Source: Thermodesulfovibrionales bacterium (GTDB lineage Bacteria; Nitrospirota; Thermodesulfovibrionia; Thermodesulfovibrionales; JdFR-86). From it: DNA of 40,023 nucleotides. Below the pieces are notes generated by a model. It was not told where the DNA came from, searched no databases, and was given only the letters and a program-made list of their open reading frames with translations. Both the position numbers and the translations under genes were made by a program. This document shows, in pieces, positions 18,551 to 27,055 of this stretch. The stretch's first letter is position 1, and each line of letters starts with the position of its first letter. The stretch is from positions 1-40,023 of the forward strand of contig JAUXOF010000063.1 of the NCBI GenBank assembly GCA_030682405.1. The letters are read 5' to 3'.

Positions 18551-20317
18551 TCAGTAGAAACCCTTGAGTTTATGCCTCAGCGGGTATGCGGGAGGGGTAG
18601 AACTTGGAAGCTCGGGCAATTCCTTGTCAAGAAGACTTCTGAAGAAATAATCATAACCGAGTTGCGGAAAATACTGCAAAAGTTCCTTATTTACAAGCAA
18701 TGACCCGTCTAAGTTATAAAATACGAATATGACATCGTCCGTATCTATAAGGCTTTTCCCCCAATGCTGGCTGTCGTATCTGAATTGAGTACGCTTAGTA
18801 TTTCCGGTTAAATACAAAACTAATGCTTCCCTATCCATCACATTTCCCGCCGTAAAATCGTTTCTGCAAAGGGCTACGTGTTTACGGAAATCTTCCGGCT
18901 TCTCCGATGTCGCGTAAAGTGCGTTTAAAACGAACTCGTAATCATATTCGTTGTCGAACTCCGTGTCAAAAACCGGCATATCCAGATAGATGTCAAAGAA
19001 AAACGCGGCCTTCTCCGGTATAACCGGGAACCGGGCGGTAAAAGCCCTCCAGAACCCGGCCTGCTTTTGCCATGAATTATAAGCGAGGTCGAGGTTGAAG
19101 TTGCTGAAAAATATCCCGATTCCTATCAGCGCGGATACGAATAATTTAAAAGCGGATTTTTTAAAGCTGTTTTTGAGGAAAAATGCAGGCAGAATAAATA
19201 ATAAACTTCCCCATACCATGGCGTAACCGAGTTGGACAATAATGCCGTGACGGGATTCTATCCTAAACCCCGGCACCCGCCCGGTAAACTCATATAGTGA
19301 AACCGACGGTATTAAGATAATTAAGCCGAAGGCAAGAACAAGCATACCTGTTCTCCATTGTGCCGCAGGGCTTTGTTTAAGGGATTCCTCCTCTTTAAAA
19401 ACCCCCCTAAGCGCATAAAGTCCTGACAGCATACCAAGAATCCCGAGCATAACCGACCATAGACTGGCGTATCTCGTCCAGTCAACAATCCCCGTAAAGC
19501 GAAACCAGTTTACGAAAAAGAAATGTTTAAGGAACTCAAGGTGCAGTTTCCACTTTAAAAAGAAAAGGGGGTCGGATTTATAGATATCGGTATAAATGCC
19601 GAAGGGCTTATATATTAATTTATAAAATATGAGAGGCATCAGAAGGAGGATGAAAGGCGAGCCGTACTTGACCAGATTCTTTATGATATGTTTTCTGTCG
19701 GCGCCCTCCCTGTAAAAAGAATATCCGATTATGAACAGTCTCGCAGGTTCAAGGGCTACAGCCGCTTCAAGCAGGACATATTCCGAAAACCCTGAAAGCG
19801 CAAGCCCAACGGCCAGCAGGGGCCAGCGCTTATCCCCGCTGAAAGCCCTCATGGTCAGATAAAGGGATATCACGCTAAGCAGGGACCCTAATCGGTAAGT
19901 TATGGTGGAGAAAATCGGCAATGTATAATCTATCGGATAAATGAGCAGAACGGCAGCCGACAGAAAAGCGGGAAACCTCTTCCCGAACAGGTCCCTCACG
20001 AGCAGATATAAAAAGCACGGCGTAAGCACCTGTGTGACTAAATTTAAGGAGTGCCCGATAATATAGAAATAGTCCGTATTTTTATGGAGACTGAAAAAAT
20101 AATAAGTGAAAATCCCATTGGCCGCCCTCCTCAACTCAAGCCACCCTGTGTTAAGGAACCCATCTAAGTCTTTGCTTTTGTACAGGGACAGGAACCATGC
20201 GTTGTCGTCCCAGAAGACATCGGCAAGAAAAAATATTCTGCCGTAGCTCAGGAGCGCAAAGGCGGCGATGAATACAGGATAAAAATCCGGCCTATCGGTT
20301 TTTAGCTGCTTTGGCAT
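18551..20317 (-). CDS. polytopic membrane protein, GT-C glycosyltransferase-like
   Basis: The 588-residue protein has about ten or more hydrophobic segments in residues 12-420 and a soluble C-terminal portion of about 160 residues. The first helix is followed by FFLADVFWDDNAWFL (D37-D38 region). An acidic pair in the first outer loop is typical of GT-C lipid-phosphosugar-dependent glycosyltransferases. I do not recognise a specific family, and no donor or acceptor can be named. A purine-rich ggggggaag precedes the ATG. It sits between the spermidine-synthase-like gene and the large glycan-type operon, separated from the latter by 112 bases, so it may have its own promoter. Confidence 0.6.
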   Translation of the reverse strand: MPKQLKTDRPDFYPVFIAAFALLSYGRIFFLADVFWDDNAWFLSLYKSKDLDGFLNTGWLELRRAANGIFTYYFFSLHKNTDYFYIIGHSLNLVTQVLTPCFLYLLVRDLFGKRFPAFLSAAVLLIYPIDYTLPIFSTITYRLGSLLSVISLYLTMRAFSGDKRWPLLAVGLALSGFSEYVLLEAAVALEPARLFIIGYSFYREGADRKHIIKNLVKYGSPFILLLMPLIFYKLIYKPFGIYTDIYKSDPLFFLKWKLHLEFLKHFFFVNWFRFTGIVDWTRYASLWSVMLGILGMLSGLYALRGVFKEEESLKQSPAAQWRTGMLVLAFGLIILIPSVSLYEFTGRVPGFRIESRHGIIVQLGYAMVWGSLLFILPAFFLKNSFKKSAFKLFVSALIGIGIFFSNFNLDLAYNSWQKQAGFWRAFTARFPVIPEKAAFFFDIYLDMPVFDTEFDNEYDYEFVLNALYATSEKPEDFRKHVALCRNDFTAGNVMDREALVLYLTGNTKRTQFRYDSQHWGKSLIDTDDVIFVFYNLDGSLLVNKELLQYFPQLGYDYFFRSLLDKELPELPSSTPPAYPLRHKLKGFY

Positions 20318-20429
20318 TCTTCCCCCCGCTCCATAAGCATATTAAGGCTTTTTTTAATTTAACAGTTTCCCTTTGCCGGTGTAAACAACAATTGCGCCCA
20401 AGCCCTGCGACATTGTCCCTTCGCGGGTC

Positions 20430-20957
20430 TCAGTCGAACTCGCTCTTTTTTCCAAGCACAAGGAGCTTCAACGCGGTCATCGCGTTTGCCGCCAACAGCA
20501 TGACCGGTTTCCCTATGAAGTATCTCCCGTCCTTGAGCGCTACCTGCCCGCTTCCGAGGAGCCTGCCAAGCCTGTTGGAAACCATCTCCTTTGCGTTGTA
20601 CCTTGAAAGAAGTTCCTCAAGGGTCAGGCCGCTTGAGTCCTTAACCTCTATGAGCAGCCGTATCCTGCGGGCAGTCACCCCGAGGTTTATGAAATGGAAA
20701 TATCCGTACCCAAGGGCCGAGTATGTAACCGCATCCGCCACTGCTGCCGAGATAAAATCAGCCGAGACGCGGGGCCTTATAAAATACGCATATCCCTCCA
20801 GCAGAAGCAGGCAAAGGAGCCCCGCGCCAAAGCCGAGAAAAATGGATTTAAGCAGGCCAAGCCCCCTTATGTGGCGGGCCGAGAGCACCTGAATCAGGAC
20901 GTTTGCCCCGAACGCAAAGACAGGGATTAATGGCTCAAAGACGCCGCCTTGCATCAC
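20430..20957 (-). CDS. small membrane protein with winged-helix-like tail (A)
   Basis: Of 175 residues, about 8-105 contain three or four hydrophobic helices (PLIPVFAFGANVLIQVL, IFLGFGAGLLCLLLLEGYAYF, ALGYGYFHFINLG). A soluble segment follows (LTLEELLSRYNAKEMVSNRLGRLLGSGQVALKDGRYFIG) that reads like a small winged-helix or DNA-binding-like motif ending in a beta wing. A hydrophobic stretch closes the protein. I do not recognise the family. It is the last gene of the operon and overlaps the previous gene by 4 bases. It shares its layout with that gene, so the two probably work together. Confidence 0.65.
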   Translation of the reverse strand: MMQGGVFEPLIPVFAFGANVLIQVLSARHIRGLGLLKSIFLGFGAGLLCLLLLEGYAYFIRPRVSADFISAAVADAVTYSALGYGYFHFINLGVTARRIRLLIEVKDSSGLTLEELLSRYNAKEMVSNRLGRLLGSGQVALKDGRYFIGKPVMLLAANAMTALKLLVLGKKSEFD

Positions 20958-21448
20958 CCGCCCCTAAGCGGAGCCCTAAGGAGCTTCCTATAGAAAATGA
21001 ATATCCTTATGAACGATTCGCCCTTTGGCGTGAGACGGTATCTGCCCCCCTCGAGATATACATGACCGTCCCTGAGCAGGTCTTTTATCCTCGGTATGAC
21101 CAGAACGTCGTCCGTCATCATCTCGTCAAACCTGCCCTTGGGAAGCCCCTCAGTGCCTGCCCCGGCTATGGCGTTGACCATGACGAGCGAGGGGCTGTCC
21201 ACCTCCATCGCCGAGTAGGTGATGATGTAAGCGAGGGTGAGGGAGACGACGAAAAGCCCTACTGATATGCACCCTTGCAAGCTCAGGGAGGCGGAGACCA
21301 GGAAAAAGACAAAAAAGGCTGCCAATGAGCCAAAGAATATAAGAAGTAGCGCCCTCGTCTGCCTTTTGGGAAGGCGAACTTTCCATATGCCGAGGTGGAG
21401 GATGAAAGAGACGCCGAATATGACCGAGCCCCACAGCAGGGTCTTCAT
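20954..21448 (-). CDS. small membrane protein with winged-helix-like tail (B)
   Basis: The start is placed at the ATG at 21448, which overlaps the stop of the TIM-barrel gene as ATGA, giving 164 residues. The longer frame from 21616 would overlap that gene by 170 bases. Three helices (about 3-20, 30-55, 60-83) are followed by a soluble part with DDVLVIPRIKDLLRDGHVYL and EGGRYRLTPKGESFIRIFIF, a winged-helix-like layout matching the neighbouring gene. The function is unknown. A pair of small membrane proteins at the end of a glycan operon may act in export or lipid handling, but this is speculation. Confidence 0.65.
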   Translation of the reverse strand: MKTLLWGSVIFGVSFILHLGIWKVRLPKRQTRALLLIFFGSLAAFFVFFLVSASLSLQGCISVGLFVVSLTLAYIITYSAMEVDSPSLVMVNAIAGAGTEGLPKGRFDEMMTDDVLVIPRIKDLLRDGHVYLEGGRYRLTPKGESFIRIFIFYRKLLRAPLRGG

Positions 21449-21963
21449 GCGGACTGCTCCCAGCTCCCTACGAAGTCGTTCAGCCTTTTGAACTCCTCGT
21501 AGGTCTGAAGCGACTTCCGGGCCTCGGATATGACAAGCCCTGAATATCCGCCTTCCCTCAGAAGGCCAAGTAGCCGTTTTCCATTTTCCGGGCTGTTGTG
21601 TATATGGGTATGCCACTTGTCCGAACCGAACGTATAGCCGCTCATGTGCACATGGGATGCAAGCCTTATGAAATTCATGAACCCCTCGTCGTCAAAAAAC
21701 ACGTTGTGAAAAACCGCAACCTCCGCGCCTATGGCCTTTGAAATGCGGGCAACGCCTTCAGGGTCGTAACCCTCGCCGGAGGCATGAATAGAGTAGCGGA
21801 AGGGATAGCCATTGCAAAGCCTTATTATGCCTTCCGTATCGCGGAGGATTTCCGCTGAGAGATAAAGCTCCACAGCCTCAAGCCCTGCCTGCCTCACAGC
21901 CCGGAAATATCCCTCCTCCGGAGCGCACTTTATCCCTATCGTTATGCCAGAAACATTTCCCAT
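21445..21963 (-). CDS. compact TIM-barrel protein (sugar isomerase/AP-endonuclease-2 fold)
   Basis: The 172-residue protein has strand-end motifs of the xylose-isomerase-like TIM-barrel superfamily: LEAVELYLS, FRYSIHASGEGYD, VAVFHNVFF, HVHMSGYTFGSDKWHTHIHN and GLVISEARKS. The Glu/His residues at these strand ends are plausible divalent-metal ligands. At 172 residues it is much shorter than the usual 250-300, so the barrel is either incomplete or minimal. It lies three bases after radical SAM gene 1. A sugar or cyclitol isomerase or epimerase role in the same pathway fits, but no substrate can be named. Confidence 0.6.
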   Translation of the reverse strand: MGNVSGITIGIKCAPEEGYFRAVRQAGLEAVELYLSAEILRDTEGIIRLCNGYPFRYSIHASGEGYDPEGVARISKAIGAEVAVFHNVFFDDEGFMNFIRLASHVHMSGYTFGSDKWHTHIHNSPENGKRLLGLLREGGYSGLVISEARKSLQTYEEFKRLNDFVGSWEQSA

Positions 21964-21966
21964 CGG

Positions 21967-23070
21967 TTAAATGAAATTTATATGCTCGGGCATTTCGCCC
22001 TCCGGCTGTTCAAGGGGCTCGCCGCCCTCTTTCAGGTCCCAGAGGAACTCGTTAATCTTGTGCTGCAGGCAGAGGCATCCGCACATGCTGTGGGCATCGA
22101 ACCCCTCGGAGGCTATGAGGTCCATTACCTCCCAATAGCGTTCGCCCTTCCAAAGCTCCTTAAAAGACGTATCCGCGATGTTGCCTATATGGTATCTTTT
22201 GTACGTGTTGTTGAAAAACATGCCGCAGGGGGCGACAAGGCCCGAACCGGATATCTGAAGCATGAAGGGGGGGCCGTAACAGCGGCTGTACTTCCTCTTG
22301 CCGTCGCTTAGAATCTTGGACCATTTCGCCCTGACAATATATGTGCCGGTGGAGTAAGTCTCTGCCTCCTTCAGGATGTCAATCATCCCATGGTATTTGG
22401 AGTAGTCCACGCCGAGAGTGCCGCGCTCGTCGTCGCTGCAGTGCTTTATGACGAGGTAGTCCGCCCCAAGCTCCCTGCCCAGCCGGGCAAGAGGGATAAT
22501 CTGGTCGTTGAACTCGGGCAGAAGAACCATCTGAAGCCCGATGGTAACGGCAAGGCCCTTTTGCTTTTTTATCCTCACGGCCTCCCTGATGGTGCCGATA
22601 ACCTTGTCGTACGCGCCAGTGCTGCAGCCGTGTATCTCTGCATACCGCTTGGGGTCTGCGGCAGAGATGTTAAACCTGAGGTATGTGAGGGCAGGCAGAA
22701 TTTCCTCGAGCCTCTCGTCCTTAAGCACGTGCCCGCTGGTCGCGGTGGACATATCAAGCCCGTTTGCCTTGCCGTGAAGCACGGCATCGTAGAAATGAGG
22801 CGAACAAGTGCTCTCCCCGTCGCTTATCAGGCTTACCGCCTTTACGCCGATTTCAGCGGCATCGTCCAGAAAGCGGAATATGACATCCCGCGTCATCCTC
22901 TTTTCGTCGTTTTCCTGAAGCTGCCCGTAGCAGTAAACGCACTTATAAGTGCACCTGCGGGTGAGGGCGCAGTCTATCGTGACAGGGGCTATCCTCTCGC
23001 CCCTCAGCCACGCCTCAACCCTTTCTTTATGCCACGCTATCTTGTGGCCGTCAAGGATAATCGTGCCCAT
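21967..23070 (-). CDS. radical SAM/SPASM protein, paralogue 1
   Basis: The 367-residue protein has the cluster motif CTYKCVYC (C40, C44, C47) for the SAM-binding [4Fe-4S] centre. A SPASM-type C-terminal region carries further cysteines (YSRCYGPPF, APCGMFF, SMCGCLCLQHKINEF) for one or more auxiliary clusters. The N-terminus LDGHKIAWHKERVEAWLRG matches the three paralogues at 27056, 28132 and 32234. The tail ends MPEHINFI after a short insertion, the most diverged version of the shared PEHVNFI ending. It is the most downstream of the four copies. The substrate is unknown, and the glycan context suggests carbohydrate or cyclitol chemistry over peptide maturation. Confidence 0.88.
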   Translation of the reverse strand: MGTIILDGHKIAWHKERVEAWLRGERIAPVTIDCALTRRCTYKCVYCYGQLQENDEKRMTRDVIFRFLDDAAEIGVKAVSLISDGESTCSPHFYDAVLHGKANGLDMSTATSGHVLKDERLEEILPALTYLRFNISAADPKRYAEIHGCSTGAYDKVIGTIREAVRIKKQKGLAVTIGLQMVLLPEFNDQIIPLARLGRELGADYLVIKHCSDDERGTLGVDYSKYHGMIDILKEAETYSTGTYIVRAKWSKILSDGKRKYSRCYGPPFMLQISGSGLVAPCGMFFNNTYKRYHIGNIADTSFKELWKGERYWEVMDLIASEGFDAHSMCGCLCLQHKINEFLWDLKEGGEPLEQPEGEMPEHINFI

Positions 23071-23085
23071 AAAAAACCGACCCCC

Positions 23086-23916
23086 TTATATCAGCTTGCT
23101 TTTGGACTGCGGATACTGCCTCTTGGCAGCCTGAGAGTCCTCGGATAAGGAGCCGCCCTTTTTGTCCTTCTTTACAAAGTAGAAATCCCTCACAAGCCTC
23201 ATGTATCCTTTTACAACCTTGTAGAAAGAAGGGAAAGAGACTGCCTTTGAGAGCCCCCCCTTCCTCATGCCGAGCCTATAGGGGACTTCGGCAAAAAGAT
23301 AGCCCTTTTTGACGGACCTCACGAGTATATCCGTCTGAAAGAAAAAGCCGCTGCTCCTATAGTCGAGGTCTTTCAGCACTGATTTCCTGTAAAGGACCGT
23401 GCCGTTTGTGTAGTTGAAGTTGGTAAAAAAAGTCGTGTTCACTATAAACCTGTAAACGAAGGAAAGGGCGTTCCTTAAAAAAGAGCGCGTCTCTTTGTTG
23501 AACACAAAAGGTATGATCATGTCCACATGCTCAAGCAGCCTCAGGTATCTGAAAATCTCCCACGGGTCGTTCTCGTTGTCCCCGGGCAGCATGACGACGC
23601 AATCCGAGGCAGCCATGTCCACGCCGTCCCAAAAAGAGTTCCCTATCCCTTTGGGAGTCTCATGCCTTAGAATGCCGATTCTGCCGTCCATTTTCATCAT
23701 CTCGGCCACTATGCCTTCAGTCCTGTCTGTGCTTCCGTCGTTTATGACGATGACCTCGCCCCTTATTCTGTTGTCGTCAAACGCATTTATCGTGTTTTCG
23801 ATAGCCGCGCGGATGTTTTTCTCCTCGTTAAGAGCGGGCATGACCACGGTAATCTCAGGCTTTAAGGCAGCACCGGAAGCCGGGTGAGCGGGCGTCAGGC
23901 TGTTTAACGTCTCCAT
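23086..23916 (-). CDS. family 2 glycosyltransferase (dolichyl-phosphate-mannose-synthase-like)
   Basis: The GT-A domain begins EITVVMPALNEEKNIRAAIE. VIVINDGSTDRTEGIV is the nucleotide-binding region, and PGDNENDP holds the metal-binding acidic residues in place of a plain DxD. NGTVLYRKSVL and a basic C-terminal half follow. No transmembrane helices are evident, so it is probably a peripheral cytoplasmic enzyme moving a sugar onto a polyprenyl phosphate or glycan. I place the start at the ATG at 23916 (276 residues). A GTG at 23961 would add 15 unsupported residues, and neither start has a strong Shine-Dalgarno. It is the only glycosyltransferase of the operon. Confidence 0.85.
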   Translation of the reverse strand: METLNSLTPAHPASGAALKPEITVVMPALNEEKNIRAAIENTINAFDDNRIRGEVIVINDGSTDRTEGIVAEMMKMDGRIGILRHETPKGIGNSFWDGVDMAASDCVVMLPGDNENDPWEIFRYLRLLEHVDMIIPFVFNKETRSFLRNALSFVYRFIVNTTFFTNFNYTNGTVLYRKSVLKDLDYRSSGFFFQTDILVRSVKKGYLFAEVPYRLGMRKGGLSKAVSFPSFYKVVKGYMRLVRDFYFVKKDKKGGSLSEDSQAAKRQYPQSKSKLI

Positions 23917-23978
23917 TTCTAAATATAACACACTGTAATCCGGGTGCGCAAGAATTCTCACCCTTAAAAAGAGGGCAG

Positions 23979-24983
23979 CTACGGCTTGTGGATGTATTCC
24001 GTCTCAGAGACCTTAAGCTCCTCAAAGTACTCATTGACCCATTCTATAACCTCATCAAGCCCCTCGCTGAGGCCTGTGCCGGGCCTCCATCCAAGCTCCG
24101 TGCGCACCTTTGTTGAATCTATCACATAGAGGGCGTCCTGCCCGAGCCTCTCGCCTATAATCTCGGCGGTCTCTTCGATGCTGCGCCCCATTTTTTCGCA
24201 AATAAGCAGCACCAAGTCGTATATGCTTATCCCCTTGCCGTCGGGCGAGATATGGTAAACGTCCCCGTTTCGCCCTCCCCTTGCTATCTTAAGAGTAGCG
24301 TCGCAGACGTCCCTGATGTGGATGTATGACTTCACCGCCCTGCCCCCGCCCTGAAGCTGGAGTTTCTTACCCGTTTTGATAAAAAGGACAGTCCTTGGGA
24401 TTATCCTGTAGAGCTGTTGGTACGGGCCGTAGACGTTGGTTGCGCGCGTATAAACCAGAGGAAGCCCCCTGTTGAGATAAAAGGGATAGAGGCTCAGGTC
24501 TCCGCAGGCCTTTGAAGCGGCATACGGGGTGGAGGGCATGAATCTGGCATTCTCCTCGGTCACGCCGTCGCATGGCCCATAGACCTCAGGGGAGGATATC
24601 TGCACGAATCGCCTGAGGTAGTCGTCCCCTGATATGCGGCTTGCAAGGTTCATTAGGGCTATGCAGTTTGTGTTGAACCACTGCTCCGGCGCGCTCCAGC
24701 TCTGCCCTACCATCCCCTGCGCAGCGAAGTTCAGTATGTAGTGGGGCCGGAATTCCCTGAGCGCGGCAACTATGGCATCGAGGTCTTTGTTGAGGTCAAG
24801 CATTCGGAAGCCGAACCTCCCGCCTGAGGATTTCTTATAAGGAAGAAAACAGCCTTTACTCTCAGGAGACCTGCTTATGCCCAAAACCGAGGCGCCGGGG
24901 TTTTCCCTAAGGACATAGTCCGCAAAGTGCGCCCCTGAGAAGGAATTGCTGCCTATGATTACAAACCTCTCCTCGTCTCCCAT
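23979..24983 (-). CDS. NAD-dependent sugar-nucleotide epimerase/dehydratase
   Basis: This 334-residue extended SDR protein has the nucleotide-binding loop GSNSFSG (11-17), NFAAQG, QISSPEVYG with E133, and the catalytic pair Y154/K158 (PYAASK). TRATNVYGPYQQLYRIIP and SYIHIRDVCDATLKIARGG are typical of dehydratases and epimerases acting on nucleotide sugars. The pattern is closest to GDP-mannose or dTDP-glucose 4,6-dehydratases. The residue pair before VYG (P-E) differs from the D-E of RmlB. It lies between E1 beta and the glycosyltransferase. It could create the 4-keto sugar on which the ThDP enzymes act, which is an inference. Confidence 0.85.
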   Translation of the reverse strand: MGDEERFVIIGSNSFSGAHFADYVLRENPGASVLGISRSPESKGCFLPYKKSSGGRFGFRMLDLNKDLDAIVAALREFRPHYILNFAAQGMVGQSWSAPEQWFNTNCIALMNLASRISGDDYLRRFVQISSPEVYGPCDGVTEENARFMPSTPYAASKACGDLSLYPFYLNRGLPLVYTRATNVYGPYQQLYRIIPRTVLFIKTGKKLQLQGGGRAVKSYIHIRDVCDATLKIARGGRNGDVYHISPDGKGISIYDLVLLICEKMGRSIEETAEIIGERLGQDALYVIDSTKVRTELGWRPGTGLSEGLDEVIEWVNEYFEELKVSETEYIHKP

Positions 24984-24992
24984 ACAGCCCTC

Positions 24993-26087
24993 CTAAAAAG
25001 GCCCCTTGAAATATTCGTCCGGGACATCGCCCACAACGTCCTTAAACCCAAGCTTCCGCGGGTTGAGCCTTACGCCCAGAACGTCCCCAATGGCAAGACA
25101 GATATCCGCCTCGCTGGGGTAGTAATGTCCTGCAAGCGCAGGGCTTGTGGGCGTGGGGACCGAAGGCAGCCCTAATCTTCTGACCTTGGCCTTAAGAGAG
25201 TCAAATCCCTTCTCAGCCACAACCGCCGCTATCTCGGCAGAGACGCCGAACTCATACCAGCTTGAATCCATGACCACAAGCCGCCCGGTCTTTGCAACCG
25301 AGCCTAAGATGGTCTCGGCATCGAGGGGTTTGACTGTGCGGAGGTTTACGACCTCCACGCTTATCCCGCTGCTTAGCAGCCCATCGGCAACTACCATCGC
25401 CTCAAGGGCCATGTCCATCGAGGCAACCACCGTGATGTCGCTTCCTTTTCGCATGACGTTGGCCTTGCCGAGGGGCATGGAGTAATATCCCTCCGGCACA
25501 TCGCCCATCTGGTTTGAAAGCCAGCGGTGCTCGACGAAAATCACCGGGTTGTTCTCCTCTATGGAGGCCGTCAGAAGCCCCTTGGCCTCGCACGGCGTGG
25601 TGGGAGCTACGACCTTAAGCCCGGGCACCTGCGCAAAGAGGGCCTGAAAGTTCTGCGAGTGCTGAGGCCCCTGCCCCCATCCCCGTCCCACTACGGTGCG
25701 GATGGTAAGCGGAACGCTTGCCTGCCCGCCGTACATGTAATGCCATTTGGCAGCGCTGTTTACAATCTGGTCCATCGCCATGAGCACGAAATCCGCCCGC
25801 TGGTGCGCCATGACCGGCCTCATCCCGCTTATCGCCGCCCCTATCGCAACTCCGGTCATTGCGTTTTCGGATATGGGCATGTCAAAGACCCTGCCCGTGC
25901 CGAACCTCTTCTGAAGACCCAGAGTAGTGCCGAACACCCCTTTAGGGTCAGGGGCGCCAAGCCCCATTACAAAAACCCCGGGGTCTTTTTCCATGCACTC
26001 TATAAGGGCCTCGTTAATTGCGGCAGTGAAGGTTATCAGCCTTTTCCCCTTAGGCCCGCATTCTTTCTTATTGTGATTATTGCGCAT
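24993..26087 (-). CDS. ThDP-dependent dehydrogenase E1 beta-like subunit
   Basis: The 364-residue protein has the PYR and C-terminal transketolase-like domains of 2-oxoacid dehydrogenase E1 beta. The catalytic glutamate E74 is in FDMPISENAMTGVAIGAA. HQRADFVLMAMDQIVNSAAKWHYMYGG and the C-terminal VNLRTVKPLD block are typical. It overlaps E1 alpha by 11 bases, as expected for an alpha2-beta2 enzyme. No E2 acyltransferase or E3 is present, so an overall dehydrogenase complex is unlikely from this locus. A carboligase role, adding a two-carbon unit from pyruvate to a keto sugar, is my preferred reading. Confidence 0.88.
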   Translation of the reverse strand: MRNNHNKKECGPKGKRLITFTAAINEALIECMEKDPGVFVMGLGAPDPKGVFGTTLGLQKRFGTGRVFDMPISENAMTGVAIGAAISGMRPVMAHQRADFVLMAMDQIVNSAAKWHYMYGGQASVPLTIRTVVGRGWGQGPQHSQNFQALFAQVPGLKVVAPTTPCEAKGLLTASIEENNPVIFVEHRWLSNQMGDVPEGYYSMPLGKANVMRKGSDITVVASMDMALEAMVVADGLLSSGISVEVVNLRTVKPLDAETILGSVAKTGRLVVMDSSWYEFGVSAEIAAVVAEKGFDSLKAKVRRLGLPSVPTPTSPALAGHYYPSEADICLAIGDVLGVRLNPRKLGFKDVVGDVPDEYFKGPF

Positions 26088-27051
26088 AAACGTCCATCAT
26101 GAGCCTGTCGGCCTCAGGGTAGGCCGAGGATTTAGCATACCTGACGGCCTCCCCGACCTCCTTGATAATCCTGTTGCGGGCCTTCAGGGCATAGTCCTTA
26201 GAGATAACGGATTCCCTGATGAGCTTTCTTTCGTAAGCGGCAACAGGGTCCGCCTTCTTCCACTGCTCGAGCTCTTCTTTTGCGCGGTATCCGAGCTCGA
26301 TGTCGCAGTTAGGGCCGCAGTGCTCCAGATACCTGTAGGTCATTGCCTCAAGCAGATACGGCCCGCGGCCTCGGCGTATGCCCCTTAGGGCGGAAGCCGA
26401 GGCCCTGTTGACCGCCTCAACATCGTTGCCGTTTACCCTTGAGCTTTCAACCCCCAATGAGCGCGCCACCTTATATATATTTCGCGAAGCGGGCTGCCTT
26501 ACGTTAAGAGGCGAATAGACGGAATAGAGATTGTTTTCGCATACGAAGAAAACAGGCAGGCGGTGCAGGGCCGCAAAATTAAGGCTTTCGTAAAAAAGCC
26601 CCTCCTCTGTCGCACCGTCGCCGAAGAAGACCACAGAGACCGACTTTCTGCGCCTGAGCTTGTTTGCAAACGCCACGCCCACGGCTATCGGAATGGTGTC
26701 GGCCACTATGGAAGTCGCCCCGAGAAAGTTCACAGACCTGTCTATCAGGTGCATGGAGCCGCCCTTGCCCGAGGCGCACCCGGTCTCCCTGCCGTACAGC
26801 TCGGCCACCATGCGCCTTAGGTCTCCGCCCCGCGCAAGGTAATGGCCGTGCGAGCGGTGGTTGCTCATTATCGTGTCCGCTCCGCCAAGGGCCTGACACA
26901 CGCCCACGGGGACGGCCTCCTGCCCTATGCAGAAGTGCACCGGACAGCGCATCTCCTGCTCCGCGTAGTAGCGGACAAGCTCCTCCTCTATCACCCTGAT
27001 GCGGAGCATCTCAAGGTAAAAGGCCAGCCTTTTGTTATTGCCAGTTCTCAT
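26077..27051 (-). CDS. ThDP-dependent dehydrogenase E1 alpha-like subunit
   Basis: The 324-residue protein has the ThDP-Mg binding motif GDGATEEG (144-151) followed 22 residues later by CENNLYSVYSP (N173-N174). An RSHGHYLARGG segment and GKGGSMHLID carry the conserved catalytic His residues of E1 alpha. It pairs with the overlapping E1 beta gene downstream. E1-like alpha/beta pairs also occur in antibiotic deoxysugar pathways, where they attach two-carbon branches. It follows radical SAM gene 2 after four bases. Confidence 0.88.
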   Translation of the reverse strand: MRTGNNKRLAFYLEMLRIRVIEEELVRYYAEQEMRCPVHFCIGQEAVPVGVCQALGGADTIMSNHRSHGHYLARGGDLRRMVAELYGRETGCASGKGGSMHLIDRSVNFLGATSIVADTIPIAVGVAFANKLRRRKSVSVVFFGDGATEEGLFYESLNFAALHRLPVFFVCENNLYSVYSPLNVRQPASRNIYKVARSLGVESSRVNGNDVEAVNRASASALRGIRRGRGPYLLEAMTYRYLEHCGPNCDIELGYRAKEELEQWKKADPVAAYERKLIRESVISKDYALKARNRIIKEVGEAVRYAKSSAYPEADRLMMDVYAQ

Positions 27052-27055
27052 GACT

